Positions 6,457 through 8,459 of a stretch of 8,459 bases of DNA are shown here, one piece after another. The notes below the pieces were generated by a model, which saw only the letters and a program-made list of their open reading frames with translations, did not search any database and was not told the origin of the DNA. The position numbers were made by a program, and so were the translations under genes. Each line of letters begins with the position of its first letter. Position 1 is the stretch's first letter. The stretch is from an uncultured Deferribacteraceae bacterium (GTDB lineage: Bacteria > Chrysiogenota > Deferribacteres > Deferribacterales > Mucispirillaceae): NCBI GenBank assembly GCA_947039055.1, contig CAMQYB010000065.1, positions 1-8,459 on the forward strand, written 5' to 3'.

Positions 6457-7494
6457 TTAATCTATCATATCGAGCGATAACGGCGTTGCAAACTTGATAT
6501 CTGTTTTAGCTTTTTTACCTAAAATATCTGAATAATGTTTCGTACTTAATCCATGTGCAGGACGGATAGACTTAATATTATCTTTTGTAAAAACATCGCC
6601 TTTCTTAATATCAGTTGATGAAAATAATGAACGTCTTTCAATTAGTTTTGCTTCCATATTAGGCGACAATGTATAATCAGCGGTACCTAAGGCACGCTCA
6701 ACCATTCGTATTTTATCAACCATTATTTTAAACTCATCTGGACGCATTGAGAATGCAGAGTCAACTGTATCTTCATCATCTAATGTTAAATGTTTCTCTA
6801 TCACTTTAGCACCTAACGGGATTGAAGCTATCGCAACCAGATCTCCCAATGTGTGATCTGATAATCCTATAGGTAGATTAAATCTCTCTCTCATATCAGT
6901 TATAAGGTTTAGGTTTACTTCATCAACAGGTGTTGGATATTCTGATGTACATTTAAGTAAAATAATATTTTCATTGCCTTCCATTTTACAAGTGTTTACT
7001 GCATTTTCAATATCCGTGAGTGTTGCAAGTCCTGTTGATATAAGCATAGGTTTCTGTTTGCTTGCTGTGTATTTTATTAGATGAATATCATTGATTTCAA
7101 ACGATGCTATTTTATAACACGGCATATCTAACTCTTCTAAAAAATCAACAGCGTTCGTATCAAACGGAGATGAGAAAAGTATTAAGCCTAGCGACTCAGC
7201 GTAATCTTTCAACTCTTTATGCCACTCATACGGAGTTGATGCAACTTCATATAATGAGTATAAAGTGTGTCCTTTCCATAGACTATTATCATCAAGTTTA
7301 AATAGTTTATCGTCAGAGTTAAGTGTCATAGAGTCAGGGGTATATGTTTGAAGTTTTATAGCATCAGCACCAGCATCTTTAGCTGCTTTAATAATCTCAA
7401 AAGCTCGCTTGATTGATCCTTTATGATTGCCAGACAGTTCTGCTATTATAAATGTTTTAGAGTTTTTATCTATCGTAAAATTTGCAATTTTCAT
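6457..7494 (-). CDS. pseI: Pseudaminic acid synthase (NeuB family)
   Basis: A 345-residue NeuB-family synthase. PseI condenses phosphoenolpyruvate with 2,4-diacetamido-2,4,6-trideoxy-L-altrose to form pseudaminic acid, a sialic-acid-like nonulosonate placed on flagellin and other surface glycans. The N-terminal TIM barrel shows FIIAELSGNH (15-24, E19), IKLQTYTPDS (46-55), FSSPFD (107-112), YKIAS (127-131), LKCTSEYPT (180-188), LSDH (211-214) and IEKH (232-235); the last two supply the metal-binding histidines. A C-terminal SAF (antifreeze-like) domain from about 285 contains SIRPAHGL (309-316) with the arginine expected to reach the neighbouring subunit's active site. Length and the stretch LYEVASTPYEWH match Campylobacter jejuni PseI closely, favouring PseI over NeuB or LegI. 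The ATG at 7494 has AGGA some 11 bases upstream. It lies 30 bp after an SpsF-like gene and is probably in one operon with it. Confidence 0.92.
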   Translation of the reverse strand: MKIANFTIDKNSKTFIIAELSGNHKGSIKRAFEIIKAAKDAGADAIKLQTYTPDSMTLNSDDKLFKLDDNSLWKGHTLYSLYEVASTPYEWHKELKDYAESLGLILFSSPFDTNAVDFLEELDMPCYKIASFEINDIHLIKYTASKQKPMLISTGLATLTDIENAVNTCKMEGNENIILLKCTSEYPTPVDEVNLNLITDMRERFNLPIGLSDHTLGDLVAIASIPLGAKVIEKHLTLDDEDTVDSAFSMRPDEFKIMVDKIRMVERALGTADYTLSPNMEAKLIERRSLFSSTDIKKGDVFTKDNIKSIRPAHGLSTKHYSDILGKKAKTDIKFATPLSLDMID

Positions 7495-7524
7495 ATATTT
7501 ATGTGTCCTAATGAGTTTACTATT

Positions 7525-8253
7525 TTATGTTTTTTTCTGCTCAACATGAGCGTTTATTTTTACAAGTTCTGGGTTCTGATCTAAGAGTTTAGTAACATCT
7601 TTAATATCAATAATTTCACCAGCTTTATACAATCTTTTATAGATTTCTTCTATCAATTTAAAATCATCTTTTTCATCAACAGTTAATCTATACTTTCGTT
7701 TATAGTATTCATCTATTGTTGGAGATAGGATTTTGAATGAGTTGGGGTTATGGATGATATGCAGAGTAACATGTTCTCTCTCAGAAATATCTGTAACGGT
7801 GTTGTTTAATTTTTCTAATAATTTAAATGATAAGACTTCATTATCAAGCCCTCTAATTAATCCATCAGGTAATTGAGGTGACACAAGATCGTAACCGCCA
7901 CTCATATATAGTTCAACATCTTTGTCTACTAATTTTGGACATATTAATGGACAGTCAGCTGTAATTCTTACGACAACATCTGCGTTATAATGTTTAGCAG
8001 TTTCGTAGTATCTATTTAGTACATCGGCTGATGAGCCTCTGAAATATTTATAACTATTTTTTTGAGCAAACTCTTCAACCACGTCGTCGTTCTTTTCAGT
8101 CGTAGTTGCTATAATGATGTCATCAAGATTACTACATTCAGTTAGTCGAGTGTGAATATGTTCTAACATGAGTTTATCTTCAAGTTTAGATAATATTTTA
8201 CCAGCTAATCTAGTTGATCCCATACGAGCTTGAATAATGGCTATTTTTTTCAT
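7525..8253 (-). CDS. SpsF-type cytidylyltransferase-like protein, probable CMP-nonulosonate synthetase
   Basis: A 242-residue nucleotidyltransferase-fold protein (CTP_transf_3 type) most like Bacillus SpsF. Visible motifs are the nucleotide-binding IIQARMGSTRL (6-16), IIIATTTE (46-53), FRGSSADVLNRYY (71-83), VVRITADCPLI (94-104) with the metal-site type aspartate D100, EREHVT (158-163) and RLTVDEKDD (189-197). The usual RLPGK has alanine in place of proline (RLAGK, 15-19). Directly beside pseI, its likely role is to activate the nonulosonic acid with CTP, or a related step; some SpsF homologues are annotated only as glycosyltransferase family proteins, so the reaction is inferred. It does not have the IPARGGSKRIP-type start typical of PseF. 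ATG at 8253 follows AGAAG about 9 bases upstream. It is 84 bp after a DUF2156-like gene on the same strand. Confidence 0.83.
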   Translation of the reverse strand: MKKIAIIQARMGSTRLAGKILSKLEDKLMLEHIHTRLTECSNLDDIIIATTTEKNDDVVEEFAQKNSYKYFRGSSADVLNRYYETAKHYNADVVVRITADCPLICPKLVDKDVELYMSGGYDLVSPQLPDGLIRGLDNEVLSFKLLEKLNNTVTDISEREHVTLHIIHNPNSFKILSPTIDEYYKRKYRLTVDEKDDFKLIEEIYKRLYKAGEIIDIKDVTKLLDQNPELVKINAHVEQKKT

Positions 8254-8337
8254 ATCTTAATATCTTCTTTTAATTATTTTTAATATCGTAATACTTTGTT
8301 AATATATCGGATATCGGTTAGTAATTAATTAATCAGT

Positions 8338-8459
8338 TTATTTTTTCAAACTAACTCTATATTTAGCTTTCATAATATCTGGATAGTATGTTGATTTTGC
8401 TTGCCTTAAACTATCTTTTCCAAGATCTTGTTCAAAATTTATATACTCATATTTATCAA
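8338..8459 (-). CDS. C-terminal end of a DUF2156 / LPG-synthase-C-like protein (cut by window edge)
   Basis: An open frame enters from the right edge and ends at a TAA (8340-8338), giving 39 residues with no start in view. The sequence includes YEYINFEQDLGKDSLRQAK, then YYPDIMKAKYRVSLKK. The run INxEQDLGxxxLRxAKxxYxP followed by KYRV resembles the C-terminus of DUF2156 proteins, whose GNAT-like domain is related to the C-terminal part of phosphatidylglycerol lysyltransferase. This assignment is from memory of the family pattern on a short fragment. It is upstream of the spsF-like and pseI genes in the same direction and may share their operon, which would hint at a role in surface or lipid modification. 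Confidence 0.6.
   Translation of the reverse strand, partial: DKYEYINFEQDLGKDSLRQAKSTYYPDIMKAKYRVSLKK

Noticed and set aside
8254..8337. Promoter for the spsF-like and pseI pair in the 84-bp gap
   Set aside because: The gap is AT-rich with short palindromes (GATATC, ATTAATTAAT) but I found no convincing spaced -35/-10 pair; read-through from the upstream gene is as likely.

Overview
The window is AT-rich bacterial DNA (roughly one third G+C by eye). The first ~110 bases do not fit the rest: bases 1-31 match the end of the Illumina TruSeq universal adapter, and bases 41-106 hold a 23-bp sequence present twice in a more GC-rich patch. The window is therefore the end of an assembled contig, and its left edge is technical or suspect. 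Gene content, codon choice (ATA, AGA and TTA are common) and the strong resemblance of one gene to Campylobacter PseI suggest a Campylobacterota (epsilonproteobacterial) relative. That placement is inference; no rRNA or other marker gene is present.

Layout. Left part, minus strand: a YdfG-type NADP-dependent short-chain dehydrogenase (120-899), preceded by a candidate promoter and a 5-bp tandem repeat, then glycogen synthase glgA (1031-2497). Middle, plus strand, divergent from glgA: two tandem 456-residue MATE transporters (2700-4070 and 4223-5593). They are about 75% identical without gaps, and each has its own copy of a conserved promoter/leader. Right part, minus strand, convergent with the MATE pair: a small SAM-dependent methyltransferase with a GTG start (5674-6300), pseudaminic acid synthase pseI (6457-7494), an SpsF-type cytidylyltransferase-like gene (7525-8253), and the C-terminal 39 residues of a DUF2156-like protein cut by the right edge (8338-8459).

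How the genes work together. The pseI and spsF-like genes are close (30-bp gap) and point to making and activating a nonulosonic acid, most likely pseudaminic acid for flagellin or surface glycans. The other pathway genes (pseB, pseC, pseG, pseH) are not in the window. glgA supplies alpha-1,4-glucan storage polymer but has no other glycogen gene beside it. The MATE pair looks like a local duplication of an exporter with its control region.

No tRNA, rRNA, insertion sequence, credible CRISPR array or phage gene was seen, and no gene-free gap exceeds about 200 bp. No plainly new multi-gene system is evident. The points most worth a second look are the duplicated MATE unit, the near-identical patch inside it, the PseI/SpsF pairing, and the pentanucleotide repeat upstream of the dehydrogenase.
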